From NCBI RefSeq assembly GCF_014773265.1, contig NZ_JACWMY010000005.1, forward strand, positions 124,001 to 188,000: 64,000 nt of DNA, read 5' to 3'. Below the pieces are notes generated by a model, which was not told where the DNA came from, searched no databases, and saw only the letters and a list, made by a program, of their open reading frames with translations. Of this stretch, positions 41,559 through 49,807 are shown piece after piece; within the stretch, counting starts at the first letter, position 1; each line of letters begins with the position of its first letter. Both the position numbers and the translations under genes were made by a program. The DNA is from Mucilaginibacter pankratovii. Its GTDB lineage: Bacteria; Bacteroidota; Bacteroidia; Sphingobacteriales; Sphingobacteriaceae.

Positions 41559-41739
41559 TAAGCTTTATTTGTTGAAGATTTATTTGCTCTTGCAATTTAT
41601 TGATTTTGCCTTGCGCTCTGAAGGAAGCTGCTACGTAAAAGGTACCTGCTATAGCGACAAATAAGCCTATTACTGAGCATAAGGCTTGAATCTGGTCAGG
41701 GTCTTTAAACCCGGTGAATATTTGGGATAAGGCTTGCAT
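41500..41739 (-). CDS. Small single-helix membrane protein cut by a REP element
   Basis: A 79-residue frame: helix ALCSVIGLFVAIAGTFYVAA (about 20-38) and a coiled-coil-like INKLQEQINLQQIK. The last ~20 residues (RFRRPRLSVKFCQRPR) are read from the REP palindromes, so the original C-terminus was replaced by the repeat insertion. No family recognised; may be a remnant. Confidence 0.55.
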   Translation of the reverse strand: MQALSQIFTGFKDPDQIQALCSVIGLFVAIAGTFYVAASFRAQGKINKLQEQINLQQIKLTPARFRRPRLSVKFCQRPR

Positions 41740-41934
41740 TTTTAAATATACGATTTTCCATTTCGTTTACGTGCCAATTGCCGTTTCGCAATTTTGAAAC
41801 ATGGCAATTGCATTCATCACTTAATAGCTCGCCAACTCGAATATTCGTAATATCTTAAGGATGTTCGTATAAAATCCACGATCAAAAAAACAAGTAAAAT
41901 CGCGACGGGTGTAAGGAAAGATATTTTTAACAGA

Positions 41935-42330
41935 CTAAATGGTAGTAGTGTTAGTAGCATTGTACTGAATTTTGTTATTAATGTACCTTACAAGGTGAAC
42001 TATCAATCTGTAAAGGAGGTCCATTCTCTCATAATTGTAATCAACTGGCTTTTGTATATCTTTCAACATTACAAATCTCAAGCTGCCTTTTTCTAATGGG
42101 AATTTATCCGGATCGATAAAGGAGTGCCTATCAAAAATTCTATGTGCCAAGATGTTTCTATCATTGATACAAAATTCAAAATCTTGATACATTGAGTATT
42201 TTTTTTGCCTATCAGGATGGGGCCTTAGAGATTGGTAATTATTGCACCATTCTCTATCGTGTTTCTCGGCAATTGATTTAAATATTAGAGCCGAACTTCC
42301 TAAATTAATACGTTCATCCCCCGCGCCCGT
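41935..42330 (-). pseudogene. Truncated hypothetical gene, 5' end cut by a REP element
   Basis: The frame is open from 42330 leftward for 132 codons, reading SALIFKSIAEKHDREWCNNY, LRPHPDRQ, MYQDFEFCINDRNILAHRIF and so on, but it has no start codon; the REP copy 2 begins just above. An 85-residue product could start at ATG 42192. The reading looks like an authentic protein that lost its beginning. No family recognised. Confidence 0.55.
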
Positions 42331-42383
42331 TCAGGCGTCCACGCCTGAATGATTTAATTGTCAGCGTCCACGCTGACCGGACC
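42318..42383. repeat. REP-like double palindrome, copy 2 (inverted)
   Basis: TCAGGCGTCCACGCCTGA (42331-42348) and GTCAGCGTCCACGCTGAC (42360-42377), with a preceding CCCCGCGCCCG. It is the inverse of copy 1 at 41494-41558, so the two bracket about 0.8 kb. Confidence 0.8.
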
Positions 42384-42421
42384 TTTAACACCATGAAGGT
42401 ACGTGCAGGGAAGCGTGATGC

Positions 42422-43531
42422 TTAAACCCCCACCTTCTCCACCCGCTTTATCACCCTAAAAACATTACTCGCCCCGCAATTTACCTCGTTGGCTATTTGC
42501 CTCACGCTTTGGCCCTGGGCATGAAGGCTGAGGATCTGTTGTTCGAGCATCCAGCGCTGCTGGTTGGTATGCACCAGCAGGTGAGGGGCTTCGCTACCCT
42601 GGCCCTCAAACACGAAGTGGAGCGAGCTGCCCTGTTTTACAATGCGGCAAAACTGAACCATGCCGGCGTTAAATGCGGGCTCGCCGCTGCGCTGTTTTAC
42701 CTGTTTCAGGTAGCGCAGTCCCGGTGTAGCATGGCTTTCGCCGATGGCAAAGGCGCTGTCGGCAAAGTTCATCAGCATTTTGCTGCCCTGCAGGTCGTTG
42801 CGGCTAATGGGCCGCGCGGGGTTGCGCTTGGGTGTATGCGCCAGCACTAATAAGGATAGCCCCCAGCGGTTTTTGATGGTATTGAGGCTGCTCATCAGTT
42901 GCACGGCGGCGGCTGTGCTCTCGGTACTGCTGCGCAAGGCGGTAATGTTATCGATGATGACCGTACGCGAGCCGGTGCTAACGATGATATTCTCGAGGGA
43001 GTTGATGAGGTAATCGTGATAACTGGCAAATTTACGCTCGTTGCCTGCGTTGGGATTGATGATAACGCGGTAAAAATTTGGTGAGAAGCGGTAAAGCTCA
43101 CCATTGGGACCGGTATACCGTTTGGCAAACTGGGCAGCGCTCAGCTCGAAATCGAAATACAGCACGGCTTCGGGTTGCTGCTGCACGGGCAAATCGCCCA
43201 CGGCCGCGCCGCGACTGATGGCATCACCCAGCTGTACCGCCAGGATGGATTTCCCCACATTGGTATCGGCAAAAAGAATGCACAGTTCGCCTTTAAACCA
43301 CAAACCACCAAAAAGCATATCGCCGGCAACGGTTTCGCAGGGAGAGAGGTAGAGCCAGTCGTCGGCCTTTTTAATGATAAAGGCTTCATCGGCAGTTATG
43401 GCGCTGGCCTCCTGTTTCTGTAATAGCTTGCGTTGCCTGGCGGTAAGCTTGGTACCTCTCGCCATCGAGCGTATAAGTTCAATTTCGGGCGGGCGTTCAA
43501 ACGGCGGGCAGTCCGTTGATATTTGTGTCAT
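42422..43531 (-). CDS. RepA/DnaB-like AAA ATPase
   Basis: A 369-residue RecA-fold ATPase (AAA_25 type). Walker A is ADTNVGKS (near residue 92), Walker B YFDFE and VIIDNITALR (about 195), with the LLVLAHTPKR sensor segment. A C-terminal helix-turn-helix (QSVRQIANEVNCGASNVFRVI) could bind DNA. It resembles plasmid RepA helicases and mobile-element ATPases. GC content is higher than its surroundings. Upstream direct repeats might be a binding site. No primase or integrase accompanies it, so it may be a remnant of an element. Confidence 0.8.
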   Translation of the reverse strand: MTQISTDCPPFERPPEIELIRSMARGTKLTARQRKLLQKQEASAITADEAFIIKKADDWLYLSPCETVAGDMLFGGLWFKGELCILFADTNVGKSILAVQLGDAISRGAAVGDLPVQQQPEAVLYFDFELSAAQFAKRYTGPNGELYRFSPNFYRVIINPNAGNERKFASYHDYLINSLENIIVSTGSRTVIIDNITALRSSTESTAAAVQLMSSLNTIKNRWGLSLLVLAHTPKRNPARPISRNDLQGSKMLMNFADSAFAIGESHATPGLRYLKQVKQRSGEPAFNAGMVQFCRIVKQGSSLHFVFEGQGSEAPHLLVHTNQQRWMLEQQILSLHAQGQSVRQIANEVNCGASNVFRVIKRVEKVGV

Positions 43532-43611
43532 AAAATTTTATTTATGAATGCAAATTAGCCAAATACAAGCAGGCAAATGGTGGCGATGTTTTGTCAGTGG
43601 CGGGGGATGGG

Positions 43612-43729
43612 TGTCCCACAAAAAGTGTTTCAGCGCTTTTTTATCAACCCAAGCAATTTTTGATAAGAATTTTATATTCAGATACTTGCATCGATTATTT
43701 AAACAATAGGGATGTCCCAAAGTGTTTCA
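43612..43729. repeat. Direct repeats upstream of the RepA-like ATPase
   Basis: TGTCCCACAAAAAGTGTTTC (43612-43631) and TGTCCCAAAGTGTTTC (43713-43728) share TGTCCCA and AAGTGTTTC. A TGTCCC occurs a third time in the inverted repeat at 43773. They may be binding sites for the downstream gene product. Confidence 0.45.
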
Positions 43730-43772
43730 CTGAATTCGTGTAAAGCGTTGACAATCAACGCAAAGTAAAAAA

Positions 43773-43804
43773 CAGGTGTCCCGCTTTATAAAATGGGACA
43801 CCTG
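43773..43804. repeat. 10-bp inverted repeat CAGGTGTCCC
   Basis: CAGGTGTCCC (43773-43782) and GGGACACCTG (43795-43804) form a perfect 10-bp stem with a 12-base loop. There is no T-run, so it is more likely a protein site or a read-through structure than a terminator. It shares TGTCCC with the direct repeats nearby. Confidence 0.55.
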
Positions 43805-43810
43805 CAATAA

Positions 43811-43843
43811 AAAAAGCCTCAAAACTTTCGTCTTAAGGCTTTT
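43811..43843 (-). terminator. Terminator of tRNA-Lys
   Basis: On the minus strand AAAAGCCT ... AGGCTTTTTTT begins 5 bases after the tRNA 3' end, with an inner stem around GACGAAAGTT. A clear rho-independent terminator. Confidence 0.8.
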
Positions 43844-43848
43844 AACCG

Positions 43849-43921
43849 TGACCTGGGAGAGGATCGAACTCTCGACCCACTGATTAAGAGTCAGTTGCTC
43901 TACCGGCTGAGCTACCAAGTC
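43849..43921 (-). tRNA. tRNA-Lys (anticodon CUU)
   Basis: A 73-nt tRNA on the minus strand. Acceptor GACTTGG/CCAGGTC (one G-U pair) with A discriminator, anticodon stem ACTGA/TCAGT and loop CTCTTAA giving CTT, T-arm GAGAGTTCGATCCTCTC. CCA not encoded. No second copy of its 3' end is seen in the window. Confidence 0.96.
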
Positions 43922-43938
43922 ATATTTTTACCGGGCTG

Positions 43939-43968
43939 CAAATATACAGCTTTATCTGAGGTAACAAA
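43939..43968 (-). promoter_or_regulatory. Promoter of tRNA-Lys
   Basis: On the minus strand TTTG (43965-43968), 18 bases, then TATATTTG (43939-43946), 17 bases before the tRNA 5' end. A near-perfect Bacteroidota promoter. Confidence 0.8.
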
Positions 43969-44170
43969 CAGGTTTTTGGTAATACTCAGCTAATACATTA
44001 AAACTATCTTGACTTTAAATTTCATTTGTTCTTCTGATTTGCAAACAATTTGCAAACAAGTGACCTTGTAAATAAATTAATAAACTGTTTAGCTAATCTA
44101 AGCTAATTCTGTAACTGTTGCAATCTGTTCTAACTTGTGTCTTCCATAGTGATTTTGATTAAAGGTGAAT

Positions 44171-44318
44171 AATGAATTATGATGCCCATGCACGATTATA
44201 GCAATCAAGAGCAAGGAGGAACGGAATAAATGTAGGGGAGAGGGTGGGCTTGTGTTTATGCCGTAGTTCCTTGCCTCGCTACAGCAGCTATAATCGTAAC
44301 TTTGCTCAATAATTCATT
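44171..44318. repeat. MITE-like nested palindrome, about 148 bp
   Basis: Perfect outer arms AATGAATTAT (44171-44180) and ATAATTCATT (44309-44318), perfect inner arms ACGATTATAGC (44192-44202) and GCTATAATCGT (44287-44297), and further imperfect pairing AGCAAGGAGGAAC with GTTCCTTGCCTCGCT. A G-rich loop lies in the middle. No coding capacity. The layout is that of a miniature inverted-repeat element or a large hairpin at the 3' end of the next gene, whose stop codon is inside the right arm. The rest of 43969-44170 shows no feature. Confidence 0.62.
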
Positions 44319-44676
44319 CCTCATCCTCCAATTCCAATTCAAGAATTCTTACTTTTTTACTTTTATAAGGGTAGTTAAAATTCTGAATTAGGTGAATTTG
44401 GTTTGAATAGTGTATTGGCATTTCAACCTGACTTCTTAAAAGGTAACTACTACAAGTGCCTAGCAAGGCTGTTTTCAAAAGCTTATCAGGCTTACCTTTT
44501 AAGTTGAGCAGCTGGGCTTTGTTATTACCATCCCCAATAATAAAACAATCTGCACAATGACTATTCAATACCATTTCTGTCAATTCAGAAAAAGTGAAGT
44601 TTCTTACTTTATAGAGGGTGTTTGATCCTGAATTACAAATGCTATTTAGAAATTGATAATTACACTCTTCCCTCAT
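44314..44676 (-). CDS. Hypothetical 120-aa protein
   Basis: No family recognised. Soluble, with Cys-containing segments (ICNSGSNTL, LNSHCADCFIIGDGNNKAQLL). Its stop lies in the palindrome arm and its start codon coincides with a dispersed repeat (44675-44691). Base composition is AT-rich like its neighbours. May be a recent acquisition. Confidence 0.5.
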   Translation of the reverse strand: MREECNYQFLNSICNSGSNTLYKVRNFTFSELTEMVLNSHCADCFIIGDGNNKAQLLNLKGKPDKLLKTALLGTCSSYLLRSQVEMPIHYSNQIHLIQNFNYPYKSKKVRILELELEDEE

Positions 44677-44743
44677 TTATTAAAAGGTACAGAAGAGTAT
44701 TTACGGCATAATATGTAGTCAAATGACTTTTCTTAGCATTATT

Positions 44744-46162
44744 TCAAACAATACAGCTTCTTAAATTCGCAAAAAAACCTTCAGGTTTGTGTTTAGCATC
44801 TATAAAAACAGAAATTGGGTTTTTTACTTTAAATGCACTTTGCTTAGCACCGGCAGTTCGGAGGCTGTTTACTAATATGTTTCCTGTTATTAGTGCCAAA
44901 GGTAAAATAGATACTGGCTGGGCAACCATTACAGGTATGACCGCAGCACTGATTGTTAAATGCTGTCTAATTATTGACGACTCTTTTTTTATTGCCGTCC
45001 ACTCACTTTCAGTTTTTCTAATTTCGTCCTTAAAGCTTTCATATAGATAACCTACTTTTTTCTCATCGATCTGATTAATTTGAAGTTGATTTAATTCGCT
45101 AAATAATTTTTTAAGTTCAGTTCTTACTCCAGAGAGTCTATCCTCTTCCCTAAGAGATAGCGCAAAGTCTGTGCTAACGTTGTTTAGAAAGGGAATATCC
45201 ACTTGAGAGTATATATGATTGAGCTTCAACCAAAATTCATTTTTGTTCACTTCTTGTAACATTTTCCAATTCAACTTATTAGGTGTATAAATGTTACCGC
45301 CAATTAATTCTGCGATTTCTGTAATTGACTCAAGTGGTCCGCCACCTTTAGTAGTCATAATTTGAGAACCATTAAAATGTTTTGGCAAGGCTGTATATAG
45401 AGGGTTGACTTTAGGAATAGCATCTTTGATTTCGTTTGCAAGTCTCACTGCCTGATCTTCAGAAAACTTTGGATTTTCCATTTTTAAAAGACCAGCCTTG
45501 ATTTCTTCTAAAGTATTCTCTTTGCTGTAAAATGCTGCCAACTGTTCTGCTATCTGTAATTCCACTTCGTTAAAAACAACATCATCTTTATTAATTGTCT
45601 CAAATCGCATTTTAGTTTGTTCGCTAATCCTTTTAAACCAGTCATCGTTGTATTCAAACGGGTTGATGACAAGTTGTACGATTCCTGCGCGAACCCACTT
45701 TTGAATCACTATATAAAAGTATATAGCGTTAATAAAATCAGGAATCCATAATTTAGGATTTCGTCCTGGATTCATTTGTTGATTAGTTATAGCCGGATTT
45801 TGCAGAGGATGAAAAACTATGATAGAATCAGAATATAACGAAAATCGAACGATTTCGTCTATTATAGTAGTTCCTTTAAGTGTTGAATAGTGTATGGTTT
45901 TAAATCCGTCTGGCAAAGATGATAATTCAGAAACATAGTCATCCCTTCGAGGGAAAATTTCAGCGAATTTGCGATAGATTAATTTTATTTTTAATTCGGT
46001 CAGACTTTTAGATAAATCATCCCATGTTCGTAGCTGACGAAGATTTAATGTATGATTTATGAAATCGAAGAACTCTAAATTACGTAGATGAAAACTTTTG
46101 ACCATTTCTTTAATTCGATATCTGTATAAACATGTGATATATATAGGTGGATGAAAGTACAT
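44744..46162 (-). CDS. Hypothetical 472-aa protein with C-terminal hydrophobic region
   Basis: The start may instead be residue 20 (MVKSFHLRNLEFF, 46105). Residues 60-350 look like a soluble alpha/beta domain, with the phrase RFSLYSDSIIVFHPLQNPAI. Residues about 405-440 are hydrophobic (SAAVIPVMVAQPVSILPLALITG), perhaps one hairpin in membrane. A charged coiled-coil segment precedes it. No family recognised. The accessory location makes an island-specific function plausible; nothing more can be said. Confidence 0.6.
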   Translation of the reverse strand: MYFHPPIYITCLYRYRIKEMVKSFHLRNLEFFDFINHTLNLRQLRTWDDLSKSLTELKIKLIYRKFAEIFPRRDDYVSELSSLPDGFKTIHYSTLKGTTIIDEIVRFSLYSDSIIVFHPLQNPAITNQQMNPGRNPKLWIPDFINAIYFYIVIQKWVRAGIVQLVINPFEYNDDWFKRISEQTKMRFETINKDDVVFNEVELQIAEQLAAFYSKENTLEEIKAGLLKMENPKFSEDQAVRLANEIKDAIPKVNPLYTALPKHFNGSQIMTTKGGGPLESITEIAELIGGNIYTPNKLNWKMLQEVNKNEFWLKLNHIYSQVDIPFLNNVSTDFALSLREEDRLSGVRTELKKLFSELNQLQINQIDEKKVGYLYESFKDEIRKTESEWTAIKKESSIIRQHLTISAAVIPVMVAQPVSILPLALITGNILVNSLRTAGAKQSAFKVKNPISVFIDAKHKPEGFFANLRSCIV

Positions 46163-46370
46163 ATTTAATTGAATAAAGCACGCTTAGGGCTTTAGAGTTA
46201 ACTTGGTTCGTAAACTATAGGTGATATGTACTCAGCAGTACCTTTTGTTTGAATTCTGAATTGAGAACTGTAGTAGTTTAATAATTACCAACCTTCTTTA
46301 TTTTTTAAAAGGTACATAAGCTAATTTAGAATTCTAAAGCATCAGTTAAAATATTCGCTACATTTACGTT

Positions 46371-46739
46371 ATGACCCGCAAGTATCCACTGCTTAAAATA
46401 CTTATTCCGACTATTGGACTAATCATCATTGCCATTATACAATTTTACCCATGGAAGCATAAAGAATCGCAGTTTAAGTTAAGTAACAAGGAGTATCATT
46501 TAGCGGGAACCGTAGTTGACGAATTAAATAACAATAGCATTAGTGGAGCTGACATAACTATTGTCGGTAGAAATGAACATTATTTTACAGAACACAATGG
46601 AAACTTTTCAATTCCATTTAAAGATTCTGTTGCCTCCGTGAGAATTCGAGTGTATAAAAAGACGTACAAGATTTTTGATCAATCTATTGACATTCCTATA
46701 AATAATTATGTCATACCCCTATCGTCATCTATCAAATAA
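46371..46739 (+). CDS. Membrane-anchored carboxypeptidase-regulatory-like protein
   Basis: A 122-residue protein with an N-terminal helix (residues 8-25, LKILIPTIGLIIIAIIQF) and one CarboxypepD_reg-like beta-sandwich (LAGTVVDELNNNSISGADITI, GNFSIPF). Such domains are common in outer-surface proteins of Bacteroidota. Its stop is 3 bases before the next gene, which carries a related domain; the two are likely an operon. Confidence 0.7.
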   Translation: MTRKYPLLKILIPTIGLIIIAIIQFYPWKHKESQFKLSNKEYHLAGTVVDELNNNSISGADITIVGRNEHYFTEHNGNFSIPFKDSVASVRIRVYKKTYKIFDQSIDIPINNYVIPLSSSIK

Positions 46740-46742
46740 CCA

Positions 46743-47471
46743 ATGAAATACATATTTGCAATTTTAATTTTCACAAATCTTAATGCCATTGCACAAGAAC
46801 TGCGGATGCCTGGTCAAGTTTTAGATGACAAGAGAACTCCAATCGAAAATGTTTCTGTTGGAGTGGTCGGTGATAATTCGTTTGCCTTAACGGACGCTAA
46901 CGGCTTATTTCTTTTAATACTCAAAAGCAGCTTTCGGCCCGCGCAGCCTATAACTTTGAGATTTAGCAAAACAGGGTATAAAACTATAACTAAACACACC
47001 TCAGTATCTTCAGTGGTACTGTCAACCTCACTTATAAAACAAAAAACAAATAATCATACTCCAACTACAACAAATAATGGAATCAAACCCAAAGATTCAC
47101 TTCCGCGTCAGTCGAATGATGGAACTATTGTAGGAGACAATTCCCATAACATCATTGGTAACGGAAATAACGTTGGTGTTAATGGGGATTTGAATATTAA
47201 CACCGAAAAGCATTTGCTTGATTTGCAAAAAGTGGAAATTTTAAATTTCATTGAAAATTTAAAAAAACAGAAAAATTCAACAACTAATTCATTTCAACTT
47301 TCTCTTACATCAAATTCTAATGGTCGGACCTTTTCTAACGAACTTGTCGAATTTTTAAAGTCGAAAGGTTACACTTTCAAAGGCTTCGGCCTCGTCTCGT
47401 TTGGAAACCCTACCCATGTTGTAATTAATATTATGAATGATACCATAAATATTTTAGTGGATCAAATTTAA
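46743..47471 (+). CDS. Exported protein with carboxypeptidase-regulatory-like domain
   Basis: A signal peptide (residues 1-18, MKYIFAILIFTNLNAIAQ), CarboxypepD_reg-like domain (residues 20-95: PGQVLDDKRTPIENVSVGVV, TDANGLFLL, LRFSKTGYKTI), a Thr/Asn-rich linker, then GDNSHNIIGNGNNVGVNGDL and a C-terminal alpha/beta segment. Follows 46371 in an operon. Function unknown; perhaps surface or periplasmic sensing. Confidence 0.7.
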   Translation: MKYIFAILIFTNLNAIAQELRMPGQVLDDKRTPIENVSVGVVGDNSFALTDANGLFLLILKSSFRPAQPITLRFSKTGYKTITKHTSVSSVVLSTSLIKQKTNNHTPTTTNNGIKPKDSLPRQSNDGTIVGDNSHNIIGNGNNVGVNGDLNINTEKHLLDLQKVEILNFIENLKKQKNSTTNSFQLSLTSNSNGRTFSNELVEFLKSKGYTFKGFGLVSFGNPTHVVINIMNDTINILVDQI

Positions 47472-47590
47472 TAGCGAGTGAGCTACTAGGGGAATGCCCA
47501 ATAAAGATCTTAACCTAATTTTATAAATAAGATTGTATAATCGTCTACTCTCTGAGCCTGTAGCAGCTTCAATTATTAGTGTCTTGTCTT

Positions 47591-48067
47591 CTAATAATGC
47601 ACAATAGGCTGTGGTTCATGTTTCCATACCGCCGTTTTATAGGGAAAGAATGTACTCCCCTTAGAAGAGCATCTAAAAGCTAAATTCCTTTTATCTATAA
47701 ATTTGAGTTTAATAGTATCATATTGATGAACATTTCCGTGCCGAACTACGGTTGTCGCCAATTTAACTGAATTGTATCCCATATTCCCATTTAAGCCGAA
47801 AATTCCATGAGTTTCAGTTGCCCATTCATTTACCTCAATCATACCGATTACAGACCCATCTTCCTCATCAACTGTTATATCCATTACGATATTGTGAGAT
47901 TCTTCTGGACCGCCGACGCTACCTTCATTAATCCATCTTCCAGTTAGTAGCTGGCGATAGCGGTTTCGTTTGAATTTATACTCTTTTATTAAGAAATAAG
48001 CGCCTCCAGACACAATGGGTATGATTGTAATGATTGCGACTAAATCCTGTATTGTAATGTTTAACAT
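47591..48067 (-). CDS. One-helix plus beta-domain protein, effector-like
   Basis: A 158-residue protein with an N-terminal helix (residues 6-27, IQDLVAIITIIPIVSGGAYFLI) and a strand-rich domain starting LLTGRWINEGSVGG. The W in a GxW-type first strand and alternating strands resemble the lipocalin-like sensor domain of membrane effectors such as Cap15; the 59664 product has a similar plan. This is a resemblance in architecture, not a proven homology. Isolated gene. Confidence 0.5.
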   Translation of the reverse strand: MLNITIQDLVAIITIIPIVSGGAYFLIKEYKFKRNRYRQLLTGRWINEGSVGGPEESHNIVMDITVDEEDGSVIGMIEVNEWATETHGIFGLNGNMGYNSVKLATTVVRHGNVHQYDTIKLKFIDKRNLAFRCSSKGSTFFPYKTAVWKHEPQPIVHY

Positions 48068-48316
48068 TGCGATTGATGGGGTTAAAATCTAAAAGTACGA
48101 CTTAGATTTCCAATTCAGAAAAATTGATATTTTCATATTTATACAGGACGTATAAATTCTGAATTTACATTTTCCAAAAAGTTGATTGAATTACCTTAGT
48201 ATAGGAGTTTTACAAGAATTTGAAATTTTTTGGAACTTCCTTAAGCTACGGTTGAATCAATGATTAGCTTCCTTCTTTATAAAATGTGGTTTTAATTGTC
48301 GGAGTACTATTTCTAA
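48068..48316. other. AT-rich intergenic stretch without recognised features
   Basis: About 250 bases of noncoding, AT-rich sequence. Weak inverted words (AATTCAGAAAAAT and ATAAATTCTGAATT near 48103-48165) could form a hairpin with 10-odd pairs after the gene start at 48067. Nothing else supports a function. Confidence 0.4.
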
Positions 48317-48409
48317 CTATTTATTTACAAGGTAGACTGCGCGGTGCCAGGTGAACTACTTAGCCTCCTATCGTGTCATGTACCTTTTAATAAATTAAGT
48401 CGGCCTTGA
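48317..48409 (+). pseudogene. 3' fragment of a small gene (VPFNK tail family)
   Basis: An open frame without start reads YKVDCAVPGELLSLLSCHV then PFNKLSRP and stops at 48407-48409. A closely related ending (YCAAPAELISFLLCQVPFNK) is found in the ORF at 51442-51588; nucleotide identity over 60 bases is about 83 percent. It appears to be a remnant of a paralogous gene. Confidence 0.5.
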
Positions 48410-48410
48410 T

Positions 48411-48698
48411 TTAAACTTTTCTTAAGTGGCGGGTTATATTGGGCTCTTTATCAAATTGTTTTAACAATTCATTGTAAAGGCTTTCATGAACTAAATAAAA
48501 GCCTTCAACTGTGAATGGTGGCGGCACAAAGGAAGGACTGTTTATAACGTACGGTTTATATTCATCTTCATGTGTTTTTTTTAATTGTTCAGCATCTTTT
48601 TTAAAAAGGAATGACGGTTCAGTCCTCGCACTAGATGAGTAAACCTGATTGTTTCTACATACAAAATAAACCTTCCTAAAACGATACTTCTTTGGCAT
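48411..48698 (-). CDS. Small conserved accessory protein (paralogue of 24637-24903)
   Basis: A 95-residue protein beginning MPKKYRFRKVYFVCRNNQVY and carrying EGFYLVHESLYNELLKQF. Both ends match the phage-element product at 24637-24903. The middle is divergent and longer. The family is thus present both inside the element and in this island. Function unknown. Confidence 0.72.
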   Translation of the reverse strand: MPKKYRFRKVYFVCRNNQVYSSSARTEPSFLFKKDAEQLKKTHEDEYKPYVINSPSFVPPPFTVEGFYLVHESLYNELLKQFDKEPNITRHLRKV

Positions 48699-48710
48699 GA
48701 AAATAATTGC

Positions 48711-49067
48711 TTAACGTGTTTCAAACTGAAATGCTTTTAACTGCTCTCCGCATAAACTGGATGCCTTTGGGATATATTGGACATATAAATCAGTCCCCAA
48801 TATCGAAGTAAAGAAAAAATCAACTGCGCTCTTAAATACATCAAGTTTAACATTACATACGGGTATATTATCACTGTCTATCGCTTCGAATAGATAGTTA
48901 CAATCTCTTACAAATGCTCCTTCCTCCTTGTAAAGTGTCGCTTCAATCAAAGCTGTATTGCGTTCTAAACTTACTTGCCTGTTCCTTTGCACAATCATTT
49001 TAAACATATACTCAACACTCTCAATTATTGTGCTTCCACCCTCCATTTGTACTGTATACCCTGACAT
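48711..49067 (-). CDS. Hypothetical 118-aa protein
   Basis: No family recognised. Soluble, with RNRQVSLERNTALIEATLYKE and a Phe-rich segment (VDFFFTSILG). It lies 12 bases upstream of the 48411 gene on the same strand, so the two are probably co-transcribed. Confidence 0.55.
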   Translation of the reverse strand: MSGYTVQMEGGSTIIESVEYMFKMIVQRNRQVSLERNTALIEATLYKEEGAFVRDCNYLFEAIDSDNIPVCNVKLDVFKSAVDFFFTSILGTDLYVQYIPKASSLCGEQLKAFQFETR

Positions 49068-49154
49068 AGCAATTGTTTTAGATTACAAATCTATGCTAAT
49101 ATTATTAGCATTTCAAAACACTTTTTGTTATTTTTGTTAAAAGAAGATTGTGAT

Positions 49155-49751
49155 ATGGATAGTTCTGTAGTAATTCAATTAAGCGCCTTCTCGGGGTTAG
49201 CAGGCGCACTACTCACTCAGGCATTGACAGGCACCTTTCAGTATTTCGGAGACAAAAGGAAAGTACATAACGAGCTTAAAAGCACTTATAGAAGTAAGCA
49301 GATAGACATTGCCGAAAGCTTTTACTATGTAACGGGTGAGAAGATGGCCATTATCAAAAAAAATATTGATTACTGGCAGAGCCGAAGTAATTTGATTAGT
49401 GAAGCGAGTTTAACTTTTCTCAACAAGGAAATGCTTAAGCTAAACGCTTATATCGAAAAACTTGATTCAGAGAATTGGAAATGTAACCTGGTAGGCCTCT
49501 ATTTTGATATTACGCTTACAAACGACCAACTTATTGCCCACAATGACAAGTCGAAATCTTTATATCTGAAAGTGTTAGAGATTACGGATCAAATGCAACA
49601 TTCTCTTCCTGAGTCTAAATTTGACCTGTATAAACTTTACGCTGACGCGGTAAACGAAATGTGCGCACATTACGAGATACTTTATAATAGAATGTCGCAT
49701 GATATGAACATCGTCAAAAAAGGACTGGCTGCTGAGTTCGGATTAAAGTAA
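49155..49751 (+). CDS. Hypothetical 198-aa membrane-associated protein
   Basis: The start is taken at ATG 49155 (MDSSVVIQLSAFSGLAGALL). One weak N-terminal hydrophobic segment is followed by a long helical domain (RSKQIDIAESFYYVTGEKMAIIKKNIDYW). No motif recognised. It is divergent from the 48711-49067 gene and ends 57 bases before the transposase. Confidence 0.58.
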   Translation: MDSSVVIQLSAFSGLAGALLTQALTGTFQYFGDKRKVHNELKSTYRSKQIDIAESFYYVTGEKMAIIKKNIDYWQSRSNLISEASLTFLNKEMLKLNAYIEKLDSENWKCNLVGLYFDITLTNDQLIAHNDKSKSLYLKVLEITDQMQHSLPESKFDLYKLYADAVNEMCAHYEILYNRMSHDMNIVKKGLAAEFGLK

Positions 49752-49807
49752 TTTTCAAAAAAAGATATCGTTTGATAGGTGTACCGCTTCTTAACCTACT
49801 GACTATC

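Noticed and set aside
41407..41664. Plus-strand 85-aa frame across the REP copy 1
   Set aside because: Its sequence is read from the palindromes and from the antisense of the 41500-41739 gene; no domain or start signal.
43849..43921. tRNA-Lys as the attachment site of the 44-64 kb island
   Set aside because: No second copy of its 3' end and no integrase were found, and the island is on the 5' side of the tRNA.
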